21,989 bases of DNA from Lingula anatina. Taxonomy: Eukaryota > Brachiopoda > Lingulata > Lingulida > Lingulidae. Both the position numbers and the translations under genes were made by a program. Positions 7,229 to 17,232 of the stretch are shown here, piece by piece; positions within the stretch are counted from its first letter, which is position 1; every line of letters begins with the position of its first letter. The stretch spans positions 74,100 through 96,088 of the forward strand of contig NW_019776183.1 of assembly GCF_001039355.2 (NCBI RefSeq), read 5' to 3'. The notes beneath the pieces were generated by a model. That model saw only the letters and a list, made by a program, of their open reading frames with translations, was not told where the DNA came from and searched no databases.

Positions 7229-9128
7229 ATGGCAGTTGTGCGACGCCATAACCAGACAGTGTTAGATTCCCTTGAGCCGGGAGACATGATAGAGTTTCAC
7301 AGGCCGATGTACTGTCACTGGGCTGTTTATATAGGTGAGTTGGGGGTTGTACTCCTGATAAAATGACACCAGATTTTGTTGCCATTAACTAAAAAGTCAT
7401 TTAACGCAATGTGCAAATATTGTAGGCCTACATGTAGACTCTGACTGAAGCTAAAATAAACGTTTTAAATGAACTGAAACATAACGTCCACAGTAAATGT
7501 AGTGAATCAACTGCAGGAGTTCACACACCACGTAAGAGTCAGAAGGAAAGATTTACAACACCACAAAATAGAACGGTTTAAAGTAAAGATTTTAAATTAA
7601 CTTAAATGATAGAATTACTATTTACATTCAGGTGATGAGCAAGTGGTTCACATTACTGGAGAAAATGATGGAATTAAAGATGGCAAAGGGGATCCAGGGA
7701 AGTTCTGCAGCCCCTGTGGTGTACAATTAAAGAAGGCTTTTGTTCTAATCTCTCCCTTCTGGGATGTGGCGGGGGAGAGTAAGGCTGTCAAAAACAATGG
7801 AAAAGACCGCAAACACAGGTAAATGTTTGTGGTAGATAGAATACTAGTAGATATTATTATGTTGATAAAATATTTATTCATTTATTTATTTATTCATTTA
7901 TTTTTTGTTTTGTGAAGTAGGCTAGTGCAACTAGAAAACTTATATTTAAAAAAGTAAATGGTGTTAAGATAGGCCCCTACTGCAGTTAACACATCCATGC
8001 CAATACAGACATGTTAGATGACCACTGGTAAATATAAAAAGGTGATATAATAGAACTATTCATGTTTTTCTTTTCTTTCAAGACAGCTCAATTATTTACT
8101 GTTCATAAGTCATAATACTTTTTTGGGAAAAAATAATGTTTTCCTCAATGCTAACTAAAATGTTTGAGATGTAATTTTGACCATATTAAAGTGAGCAGAT
8201 AATTCATCTCACACCCAAATTCTCTTGTTTCAGACCTGCGAGATGTGATGAGATCGTGGAGAGGGCTCTGTCAAAGCTGGGAGATTATGGATACAATGTC
8301 CTCTGGAAAAATTGCGAACATTTTGCATCCTGGTGTAGATATGGTGTAGAGTGGAGTGAACAGGTTTTTTTTTTTTTTAATTTTTGTATTTACTTTCTTT
8401 TATTTTTATTTTTTATGATCTTCATTTCAGGTCCTGATTTTTTATAATTTCTTTGTGCACCTTTTATAACTTCTCAGTGTTGTGCCCTTATTGTTATTTC
8501 ATTTCTGCCATTTGTTTTCTCTGTGTGTGTGTGTGTCTGTCTGTCTGTCTGTCTGTCTCATGTTACTGCTTCTGTCCTCCTTTTTATCCCTTCTATCTTC
8601 CATGCACCTCTCCGTTCATCTATTGTCAGCTTTTGTTTTCTGTTTTTTATGTGCACTCAGAGAGTCAGAGAGTTCTGGCATGCAGTACATCATTCAATTC
8701 TGCTGTCATAACTAATGATGCGATCACAATCGCATCTAACAAAATAAAGACATCTCACTGTCACATCTAATGCAATGAACATTTTTGCTGTCACATCTAG
8801 AGCAGTTTATAAATGTTACCTTAAGTTTAATTGTAATTGTCAAGTTTGTTTTAAATTTTTGACTGGAAAAAATATTCAAACAGATCATTTATTTGTTTGA
8901 TAAAAAACAACATTTTTAATTTTTTTCATTTCATGTGTAACATATTAATTATTTTCATTTAATCCATTCATTTGTTTAGTCAATTATTTTGTTTAATTGA
9001 TTTATTTTATTTTTCAGGCAGATATTTTTTGGCAAGGGGCAGCTGTTTGTTTGACTGGCGCTGCAGTGGTCGCTGGCGCAGGATACGTGTATCACAAACA
9101 GAAAAACAAGAAGGAGAACAAGACATGA
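7229..9128 (+). CDS. PLAAT/HRASLS-like LRAT-domain phospholipase A/acyltransferase, four exons, 177 aa
   Basis: Coding exons are 7229-7334, 7632-7818, 8234-8363 and 9018-9128, with intron phases 1, 2 and 0 and all GT..AG borders. PLAAT (H-REV107/HRASLS) enzymes are small thiol acyltransferases that move acyl chains from phosphatidylcholine to phosphatidylethanolamine or release them. The catalytic triad is present: H30 in CHWAVYIG, H42 in VVHI, and C125 in NCEHF. LEPGDMIEF (15-23) and WDVAG (78-82) are further family signatures. The last exon encodes a hydrophobic, Ala/Gly/Val-rich anchor (about 144-165) ending in a Lys-rich tail, as in vertebrate PLAATs of 160-180 residues. A Gly/Asp/Lys-rich insert with two Cys (about 45-65) is unlike the vertebrate loop as I remember it. 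Family assignment is secure; exact substrates cannot be inferred. The start is the first ATG after the conserved leader. Confidence 0.9.
8522..8559 (+). repeat. (TG)n/(TCTG)n microsatellite in PLAAT intron 3
   Basis: A TG run (8522-8536) passes into a TCTG run (to 8559). A shorter TCTG run sits at the homologous place after exon 3 of the second PLAAT copy, so it predates the duplication. Overlapping open frames here are repeat-driven and not genes. Confidence 0.9.
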
Positions 9129-9679
9129 TTCCAGAGAGCCAACACATTTTGATACTCATGGCAGATGAGATCTGATTCAGAAAAGATAGGATATTTCCTC
9201 AATTACACTGTTCACGTATTTGACTGGTTTTTTATTGACTTGGTGACCAGATCAGCAAAGAAAGCATATTGCTTAAGCCCCTGTTGAACTGAGCTTGTGA
9301 CCACATGGGGCCCGATCTCACAAATATGTAGCAAAGAAAAGGATGCAGTAATGTATCATTAATATATCAAATAGCATATATATATATATATAATTTAATA
9401 ATATCGATATATCATATATAATATATCAATAACATATCATTTAAAGGTCATAAACAGTGATTTATGGATCTGATGTTGACTGTGAAATGTTGCCAAAGCC
9501 CATCTTTAAAGGTGGGAAAGGGCAACTGCTCTTGACTATAATGCAATACCAAGCAGTCCATTTCTGTAGTAGTAACAAAGTTATTTTTGATAAAAAATAC
9601 TTGGACTTGATATCAATATTTTCTGAAAGTGTTGAGTTCTTCATTAACATATTCAAGAAATAACGAACAAATCAATAAA
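9129..9679 (+). other. Likely 3' UTR of the PLAAT gene with AT microsatellite
   Basis: The first plausible AATAAA after the stop is at 9674-9679. The segment contains an (AT)n-rich tract (about 9376-9440). Two overlapping frames (about 9457-9663 on both strands) show no domain. The 3' UTR length is inferred, because weaker signals may be used earlier. Confidence 0.4.
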
Positions 9680-10076
9680 CCAGCAGTATACGTCAATATG
9701 CGTTAATTTAAGATGTTAACCCTTATAAACATATATAAGAATAAAGTGAATTATTTGTTAATATCAGCAGCGATCACGAAATTGTTTGTAAAAATATTTA
9801 ACCCCAATGAAGAGAATGCATTACATAATGTCATGTTAATTGAATACAAATATACCATGCAAGCACATTATGAAAACAATATGAATAACTGAAAACGAAA
9901 TTCGTTCCTGCGTATAGACATGGTCAGACGTAACATGAAAAAGTGGATGATGTCGAGTTCAATAGACCATAGGATCACACTTCGTGGGTCGATGCTTTTA
10001 CTTAAAAATGTGTTTTACATTCGTAAAATATGCATTGCTTGTTTAGATAGGCTTTTAACAGTAAGGGATTGTTTCA

Positions 10077-10183
10077 TTACGTCAGTGAATAAATAGTTCG
10101 TTACGTCCGTAAGCAATGAGTCAATTACGTCAGTTAGCTACTAGTTTTTTTATTCCAATAATCAATAAGGTGATGGCGTCAGT
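10077..10183 (+). repeat. Regularly spaced TTACGTCAGT-like (ATF/CREB-like) motifs
   Basis: TTACGTCAGT occurs at 10077-10086, TTACGTCCGT at 10101-10110 and TTACGTCAGT at 10125-10134, each 24 bases apart. A related TGGCGTCAGT lies at 10174-10183, 49 bases further on. TTACGTCA is a variant ATF/CREB site. No promoter or gene was identified next to it, so this may be either a decayed 24-bp tandem repeat or a homotypic binding cluster. Confidence 0.55.
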
Positions 10184-11799
10184 GAGTTTTTTTGTAGATT
10201 ATATCTGATCAGATTCTGGGTCGGTGCTGCCCTTGTATTTTAATTATTTTAAAAAATGATAGTGACAGGCATAATAATAATTGTTGATAAGAACGGGCAT
10301 GTTGACTTCAGTGCAATTTTCGTGCTAGCATTCATTTTGTTGTAGCTGATATGGCTTAAACGTCCGACCTTAATCGGAAAAAAATTACTTCATTTATTTA
10401 AAAATGAAAAAAAAAATACATTGAAAATTAAAATAAGTTTTATCTGTATGTTTACGATTTCACTGTAACCTACTCATTTTATTAATTTTCGTCTATATAT
10501 TATTCATTTTCTTTGCAGAATATGAATTTAGTCATGGGCCGTTTTTTTATGCAGCCACGCTATCTATACTGATAAAAAACTCATTTTCAAAAAAAGTGAT
10601 TGTATGCGTAATATAATAATAACAAAATATATTGTTAGGTTAGATTATAGCAGATTATAGCAAGTATGTATTGTCTGAGTATATTGTTATTGGACATATA
10701 TTGAGGTCTTTGCAAAAGTGTAAAAAAGTTTACAAAAAGAAAAAAAATAAAATTATTCCACCCCTCCAAGCTCATCTGCCCCTACGCATACATACGTCAA
10801 CTTCGTGTCAGGCTTTCACAACTTTGATTATACTGGACTTCAGTATATAAGGATTTGACGGTTGCTTTTCACTTCTCGGAACTGTTAAATTAACCTCGGA
10901 TCACTGTTCGCGCTGGCATCCATTTCGTTTGTCTCCCCCTTCCCCTATTACCACAAATATTTACAACACCATCCGTATCATGTATAGAGGCAATGAAGGT
11001 TATTGCTTCGAGATTTGGCCAGTGGAGGTCGCATTTTTATAAATCCCGTTATTAAATTACCCGAAAACTTAATTTGACATTGAAACTAGTTGCTGGTAGT
11101 GCAAAATATGACCGTGGGAATTGAGATAGATGCTAAATATTCAGAAGACGAATCGTCCAAAAATTATTTTATAGTCCGCCAACACGATATACATGTAGTA
11201 CTACTAGTATATGTAACTGAAATAATGAAGAGTAATGATCCTTAAACTGTAGAAAACCAACTCCTGATATTTATCATTTTAAAAGTTTTTACTTTTATTT
11301 TGGGCCAATCTTTCGTGTGAACGTTCATTAATATTAGTATGTGCTGGTCGTGCACAAAGGGCATAAAAACTAGACAAGTCAGTGCATGCTTCAATACCTT
11401 TAACCACCGATACTCAGTTATTGCAAACAAATCTGTCTAGTTTTTATATTGTAGAGGTAATGTAATGTTGTATAGTAGAAATTTATGAACTACAGACCTG
11501 ACATTTAATATGGAATATTTTTTTAAAATCATTTTTCATTACTTTTTTTCCTATTTTGGTGACTGATAAATAGAATTAATGTTAATATCGTGTTTTAGTA
11601 ACTTATAATTACCTCCATGATGTCAGTGTGACATCATGTCATTAATTGAATTCGCCAGTGAAGCAAACAAAAATACATTGCTATTTCAACCATTAAAATG
11701 ATATTATAGATCTCCATATTTTCTTAATTATTGTCTCTAAAAGAGTTACATACCCCACGTAGGAGCCTCATGTCAGTGTCTAGTGACAGCAGTTGCTAC
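10184..11799. other. Long intergenic stretch, no gene seen
   Basis: AT-rich DNA. Minor items are a 10-base direct repeat AGATTATAGC at about 10645-10665 and a possible TATA element (AGTATATAAGG near 10842) with no frame after it. A 62-codon minus-strand open stretch (11242-11430) has no recognisable feature. Confidence 0.5.
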
Positions 11800-12370
11800 G
11801 CCTGACCTATTCTGATTGCCACCAGGGCTCTCAAACGGCAAGGCATTCCTTGGGATAGGTTTTTAGAGTTCAGTCTGGAATAACATTCCAGGCATCGGCC
11901 AAAACTTGTCTATTTTGGTCCAGTTTTGTTGTAGGGCATACAGGTCCTTGTTTCGGCGAGTAATTGCTTACCCACATATTGTCCATGTGGTTCAAATATG
12001 GTGATTTTGATGACCAAGATAGCTGCTCATTCCATTGGTTCTGTAAGTTATCTGCTATTAAAAGTGTTCCGTGTGAACCGGCAAATTCACAGTGCAACCT
12101 AAAATTGTTCCTAAGGTACCCCCTATCAAATGATAGTCAATAAGTTCCCATATTATTCCTTTATTTGATTTGGTTCAGGTTTTCAACGATTACTACCATT
12201 GGTGTTTGGGCACCAATTTGGTATCTTCTCCAATTATTGATACTGTCAATGACTCTAGTTACGTAAGAAACAGCACACGATTTGTCGTAGGTCTCTTCTG
12301 GATATCTGTTAACTCTGTTTTGATTGGTTGGGCGGTACAGGTGAAATCTGGCCTCCGTAAAGAAGGCCAC
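11800..12370 (-). pseudogene. Degenerate Tc1/mariner-superfamily transposase fragment
   Basis: Read on the minus strand, several frames in succession resemble the Tc1-type DDE domain. FFTEARFHLYR (near 12368-12330) corresponds to the FTDESRF motif with the first catalytic Asp lost. TPMVVIVENLN (about 12205-12170) matches the strand before the second Asp. HGTLLIADN (about 12070-12040) carries the second Asp. SPYLNHMDNMW (about 12010-11975) is the SPDLNPIEHLW block with Asp changed to Tyr. A shifted frame reads QGMPCRLRALV (about 11845-11815), corresponding to the C-terminal MPRR segment. Stops and frameshifts separate the pieces and the N-terminal DNA-binding part was not found, so it is inactive. 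I did not find the element's inverted terminal repeats. Confidence 0.8.
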
Positions 12371-12442
12371 GCGGTTTCATTGTTCTACCCAGAAACGGCC
12401 ATGGTCCCCAATTCATTTGAGAAACAGACAACGATATTTTGA

Positions 12443-13280
12443 TCGCAAACATATGTCAGGACAGCTAAGTTATCATTTTATTAGATAGGCATTTAATAAT
12501 CAATTAGACTAATTCGCAAGATCTATTTATTTAATTTATACTGTCAGTCCTCATTATCGATTTATTCATAGTCTCATACAATACTTGCTTGATAAATCAC
12601 CACCAAAATCAAACCAATAACAATTCTTTCTATTTCGTCAAAAATCCTCTTATATTTCGATTACTGTCATAAAGGCCATTTCCTTTCAGTTACTGTCATT
12701 ATCTAATGAGGCAAAAGATCACCACTGAAATCCAACCATTTGCTACTTAATTGCCTTTCTATTTGACAGTTTGTGGGGGTTTCATAAAATCCACCCACAA
12801 CTTTTTGCATGATGTTGCTTACAGACATATAAACGAACCGAAAAAACTCATTGGCGAATTGAATTGAATCTGAAAACTTTTGAGAAATGACAATACAATT
12901 GCGCTGCGCTTTTCTAATCTATTAGTTTATTTATTTAACAGCCGGGCAAATTGTTCAACAGAAAGCTTTTAGATCCGAAGTAAGTGGAATCGGTTATAGG
13001 TGATGTTGAGGTGTAAAGAATGAATTATGAAGTCGTCACTCTCTATCGCCAGATTTCGCTTACCTATGTTGAGATAACCCCACCTTGAAGCAGACGCCTG
13101 CGCAAACAGCCCTGCATCATATCATAAATGTTAACGTTCTTGTCAATTCTTGTGGCCCTTGTCGGCTAAGGACAGTTACCAATTACGTGACTGAAGACGC
13201 TCTCTCTGTATTTTTTTTTTCATTTTTATTTATTCATTTTATTCATTCATTTATTTTTTGTTGGCACCAAAGCTAACAAA
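12443..13280. other. Intergenic DNA, no gene seen
   Basis: AT-rich and without a supported gene. It ends in a T-rich stretch with imperfect ATTTATTCATT repeats (about 13208-13258) directly before the TIR element. Confidence 0.5.
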
Positions 13281-13972
13281 AGCCCCATTCACACCTACAT
13301 GGTTAATCGAGATTAAGGGAATCGCGATTCTAACGCGCTTAGCTAAATTCACTTTTTTGCGTTCACACATGTAAAAACGAAATCGCGATTTACCTAGCTA
13401 GATCTGGTAATTGCAACTGCGCTCGCTAGGGGAGTCACGGTATATCCTGTTGATCATGCGCAGTAGCTGCCTTCAAGACCATGCTTTCGGTTTGTACGTT
13501 GTTATTTTCCATTTAATACTTTCATCGGCCCAAATATTTAGTTATGCTGCCACTGAGTTTTCAGACCAGAACGTCCTCTTGGCCATTTTGCTGACTGCGA
13601 AGAAACTTGAAATTGCGTGGACAGTTTGTTTTCTTTCACTTTCCAGTCGGCGAATAGCTGTATTTAGCTAATGTTTCGTTTCAATTTATACCCGACATGA
13701 AATAAAATTTATTGTATTGTATTATATTGTACTTTCGATAGAAACTGTGCACGCCTCTTAAGTCCTCAACTTCCGGTGCTAACATCGATCCCGTTCTCAC
13801 TAGGAAATTTTATATCGCGATTTAAGTTTACATCGATAGAATCCACCTCTCGAGTAGGATTAATTTGAATCGCGATTTGACGTCTCTACTGCGTTCACAC
13901 TAGAAGCTTTACATCGATAGAATCGCGATTTGGCACTAATCGCGATTGAAAGTGTCTCGTGTGAATGGGGCT
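13281..13972. mobile_element. Non-autonomous TIR DNA element with six ATCGCGAT palindromes (692 bp)
   Basis: Perfect 14-base terminal inverted repeats AGCCCCATTCACAC lie at 13281-13294 and 13959-13972. The palindrome ATCGCGAT occurs at 13321, 13382, 13814, 13869, 13922 and 13939, clustered toward both ends as subterminal repeats often are. ATCGATAGAATC also recurs. An internal 86-codon frame (13411-13671) has no transposase signature I can recognise. No clear target duplication is visible (AAA and ATA flank it), so the superfamily stays open. Confidence 0.75.
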
Positions 13973-14139
13973 ATAGTATCTAAGAGACGTTGGGGACCTT
14001 AAAATAATACATACAATCAACAGACGTTAATTTTCCTGCACTTGGCATCCACTGTATTGTGCAGTTCAAGCTCCATAAAAACCTGTAATCTTTCGTTTGT
14101 CTTTACAATTACGAATTAGAAGATCAGAGAGGCGATACC

Positions 14140-14257
14140 GCCTCCTGTTATAGCACCACCAGCTGGAGTAAGCGCATTCGTATGAAAAAAAAAAAAAAAC
14201 GGGCCACCACGACCACCACATACCAGTATTGAGCTTGACAAGCTCTATAAAATGCAA
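14140..14257 (+). repeat. Unclassified repeat flanking the 146-bp array, left copy
   Basis: Blocks such as TATAGCACCACC, an A-run, CGGGCCACCAC, TACCAGTATTG and TATAAAATGCAA recur in similar order at about 14917-15008, on the other side of the tandem array. The A-run differs in length between copies. This suggests one larger repeat unit or duplication around the array. A 63-codon minus-strand frame here is a by-product. Confidence 0.55.
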
Positions 14258-14404
14258 TAAACTGATCGAGCTTATTTTCTAATTAACCTGTATTTTTGTA
14301 ATATTGATCACTCATGTGATTTTCAAGACAGTAGACATATGGGCTTTCCTTGAAATGTGTTTTCAGTGTTGCATATATGCTGAATAAAAAGAAGACCCAA
14401 GAGA

Positions 14405-14885
14405 AACACTGGGCATATCTCTGCCAGATTTGAAGATATGAGGGGCAGAAAATATGCAATGTGCAGTTCATGGTGAAAAGTAGGTCAAAGGTCAATTTCA
14501 AAGTCACCGTTAGATTGGCATTATATTTCTTCCTATTCAAGTTCAATAGTAACTATGCGCATTTCTTTGTCAGTTTTGGAGATATATGAGCTAGAAGATT
14601 TGCAAAGTTCAGTTCATGGTGAAAAGTAGGTCAAAGATCAATTTCAAAGCCACAGTTAGATTCCCAGTATATGACGTCCTATTCACGTTCAATAGTAAAT
14701 ATGGGCGTATATTAACCACTTTTCGAGATATAAGAGACAGGAAATTTGCAAAGTTCAGTTTATAATGAAAAGTAGGTCAAAGGTCATTATCAAGGTCACA
14801 ATAAGATTGCCAGTATATGACTTCCTATTCAAGTTCAATAGTAACTATGGACGTATCTCTGCTAATTTTGGAGTATTTCACATCT
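14405..14885 (+). repeat. 146-bp tandem array, about 3.3 units, one DR1 motif per unit
   Basis: Diverged units repeat with a period of 146 bases. Shared blocks are CAGTTCATGGTGAAAAGTAG, CTATTCAAGTTCAATAGTAA, and TTTTGGAGATAT-like ends. Each unit contains a direct repeat of the nuclear-receptor half site AGGTCA spaced by one base, at 14482-14494 (perfect), 14628-14640 (second half AGATCA) and 14774-14786 (perfect). An 87-codon minus-strand frame through the array is not supported as a gene. Confidence 0.85.
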
Positions 14886-14916
14886 TATTTTCACCACTAA
14901 GTCTTGCGACGTTGTA

Positions 14917-15008
14917 CTTTTGATATAGCGCAACTCCTAAACCGTATTGAAAACAAAAAACGGACACCACTACCAGTATTGGCATTGGCAAACTATACAA
15001 AATGCAAC
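14917..15008 (+). repeat. Unclassified repeat flanking the 146-bp array, right copy
   Basis: This is the partner of 14140-14257. The 73-codon frame starting at 14904 lies mostly over this repeat and shows no known domain, so I treat it as repeat-derived. Confidence 0.5.
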
Positions 15009-15575
15009 ACTCAAGAGGTCTCTAGCATTTATGGTTCCAGAATAAGAGAGAGTTTTCAGTTTCAGCACCTTATGGCTGCTTCTCCCGTGAAAATGCACCG
15101 ATTTACCCCAAACTCCCAAAGATGAAAGGAGTCCCTATTGTAACCCCTCACTGTGATATGAGAGCTTAAAGGTACATACGAACCGAGCATCGGTGGAGTG
15201 TGGATTCCGAGTAACACATGTAAACCACTTCTACTAGATTCTTATATGACTCAAATAAATTCGACATGCCAAGGGATTAACTGAATAGATCACTCGATCA
15301 GCCATTAAAAACCTTTAGACTGCTCCTTTCTTTAAATTTATGGTTGTAAATTTAACCTACTTCCGTGACCTACTTTCCTGCCCCATTGACATACAGCTTA
15401 GAATGCCAGCAGAAAAATCTGTTCAAACATCATATTCGGGTAAAATTAAACAATGCCTTTTGGTAATTCTCTTATACTACTTGAAACTAAATGCTGGCAT
15501 TTGGTTGGTTTTTGTGACAAAAAATTGACTTTGTATGCATCTTTAAGTCTGTGTAGTTTCTGAAAATTGGCACAA

Positions 15576-15600
15576 TTTTTTTTTTTTTTTTTTTTTTTTT
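15576..15600 (+). repeat. 25-base T homopolymer
   Basis: The uninterrupted T run is followed directly by GCAG, so it resembles a very strong polypyrimidine tract with an AG. On the minus strand it could be the poly-A end of a retrocopy, but no recognisable retroelement lies on either side. Confidence 0.85.
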
Positions 15601-15635
15601 GCAGAAAATTCCCATTTTTAGAAAATTTTGGCCTG

Positions 15636-15770
15636 TTTGACCTTGAAATAAAGGTCAAAAGTCAAATCCAAGGGCATATTTGGAATCTCCATATGTAACT
15701 TTCGGTCAAGCTTCTGTAGAAATTTTTCCCATAATTCCTTCAGTTTGGGAGATATTTAGCATTGAATTTG
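15636..15770 (+). repeat. Diverged outlying unit of the 146-bp family with receptor-type half sites
   Basis: TTTGACCTT (15636-15644) and AAGGTCAAA (15651-15659) form a perfect inverted repeat with a 6-base spacer, and AGGTCAAAAGTCA (15652-15664) is a DR1-like site. Downstream blocks (CATATGTAACTTTCGGTCAAG, TTTGGGAGATATTT) follow the order of the 146-bp units. It probably belongs to the same repeat family. Confidence 0.5.
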
Positions 15771-15839
15771 CGCCACGCCCAAGCCAGAGACAAAAAAATC
15801 AGGGGGTTCGAGTTGAGATTATACGTTACCTAAATCCAA

Positions 15840-15993
15840 GAGATAGGGACACAGGTCCTTGCAGTCTAGGAGGAGAAGCGGTAACGGTGACTTGTATCCC
15901 ACGCCATCCTGCGGAGCTGGCGGAGCTGTACGAGACGGGTCGGGACTAAAACCATGAGTACCGCCAGCGTACACGCTGTGCGCTACTAATAAA
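15840..15993 (+). other. Possible terminal-exon-like segment, unassigned
   Basis: A frame ending at TAA 15947-15949 reads CSLGGEAVTVTCIPRHPAE and so on over GC-richer sequence than its surroundings, and AATAAA follows at 15988-15993. This is what the last exon of a plus-strand gene could look like, but the frame upstream runs into repeat DNA and I recognise no protein family. The chance of coincidence is high. Confidence 0.15.
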
Positions 15994-16839
15994 CGGCTGC
16001 TTACGTTTCATGTGTTTTCGTTCTTAAAAATAATGTCTCTTTGATGTGAACCATTTATTATATAAGAAAATAAAGAAATATTGAAGGAAACAGCACTGTG
16101 TAATTGCACACGTATGCAGTTATGGAAAGGAAGAAGGCAGAAGTTTCAACAGCTGATGAATATTGTCTTTTATTAGAAAACCACCAAGACCCAAAGCACC
16201 GTGAAAGCTACAAAAAAATGAAAATAAACATGATTTACTTACAGGTCTTGTTAAATGAGACTTATCAGAAAATCAAATGATGCGAAGCAAATACATTAAA
16301 GACAAATAAAATATTGTAAAACTGGACCCAAAGCTCAAGAGGTAAATGATAAACACAAACAAAAACCTTTTAAATACTCTTGACTATCAATACATTAACC
16401 ACTACATGTAGAGGTCACAAGTTCTACCTTAATTTAGTACACTATCATACTTTCTTACACCCATAACTCACCGTTCACGCCCTAGACCTATTGTGAAGCT
16501 AGCTATGTCTATTTTCCAAATCACCGTGAAGACTGAGAACTAAAAATGAAATGAACAATAACGATACAGTGTATATACATAGGCACGTGGGTTTCACCAA
16601 TTTCATCACTCTACTTTAAACCTATAATTTTACTGAATGATGTACGAAACACTATTCACCTTAACTTACTTTTAATTCACAAGTTATTTAAAGCATAAAA
16701 AATTAAGTAAACTTACACAGATATGGACTTAAGCCCTTTGCCATAGCCTTTTGCCTTTTGCCATAGACAGAACAAAACGAAAGGGCACGGCATGTTATGT
16801 GAAATATGTCTTTATTTGGAGACCAACGTTTCATGAATC
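15994..16839. other. Intergenic DNA, no gene seen
   Basis: AT-rich. A short imperfect repeat of CTTTTGCCATAG lies around 16735-16765. No gene or element was recognised. Confidence 0.5.
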
Positions 16840-17232
16840 AATTATATAGAATGCTGATACAGCTATGATCATAATAAGTTCCTTGCAAAATAAGTGAATG
16901 AATAATAGTAATAAATAGTAGCTAAAGAATTCAAAGGAAAACTTTGATCCGGGCAAATAATACCAATGACGTCAGAGCTTGAATTAATCCCGTCTCAGAT
17001 AGCTGACATTCGTTAAAGCCAGGAGAGCGAACTACTTATCAATGATATCGATTTTTCCATCAGTTGTGGGATTTCTCTTTGCATTTATTACCGTGATTTC
17101 AAGGGGTATACAACTTCACAAATCAAAAGATGTCTACATCGTTAGTAACCGGGAGTAAGCGAGCCCGCTCTCTGTAGCTCATAGCATTTTGGATCAGAAG
17201 CTGTTGCTACAATTACCGAGGACAGGTGCAAT
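16840..17232 (+). promoter_or_regulatory. Promoter and leader of the second PLAAT gene (copy C)
   Basis: The segment is homologous to promoter copy A upstream and to copy B around the leader. It keeps a perfect CRE TGACGTCA (16967-16974), a kappaB-like GGGATTTCTC (17068-17077), a degraded TATA element GGGTATACAA (about 17104-17113) and the presumed leader core CATCGTTAGTAAC. TTTTGGATCAGAAGCTGTTG ahead of the ATG is identical in sequence to the equivalent part of copy B. Confidence 0.6.

Noticed and set aside
7648-7881. Minus-strand frame of 77 codons
   Set aside because: It is a shadow of PLAAT exon 2.
8453-8770. Three overlapping Cys/Val/Ser-rich frames
   Set aside because: They run through the TG/TCTG microsatellite inside PLAAT intron 3.
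11167-11215. Possible hairpin around TAGTACTACTA
   Set aside because: The longer arms do not pair, and what remains is too short to stand out in AT-rich DNA.
12170-12442. Plus-strand frame of 90 codons
   Set aside because: It is antisense to the Tc1-like transposase relic, whose motifs are on the minus strand.
15576-15604. Poly-T plus GCAG as a true splice acceptor or retrogene tail
   Set aside because: No exon-like frame follows and no retroelement body or target duplication was found, so it is listed only as a homopolymer.
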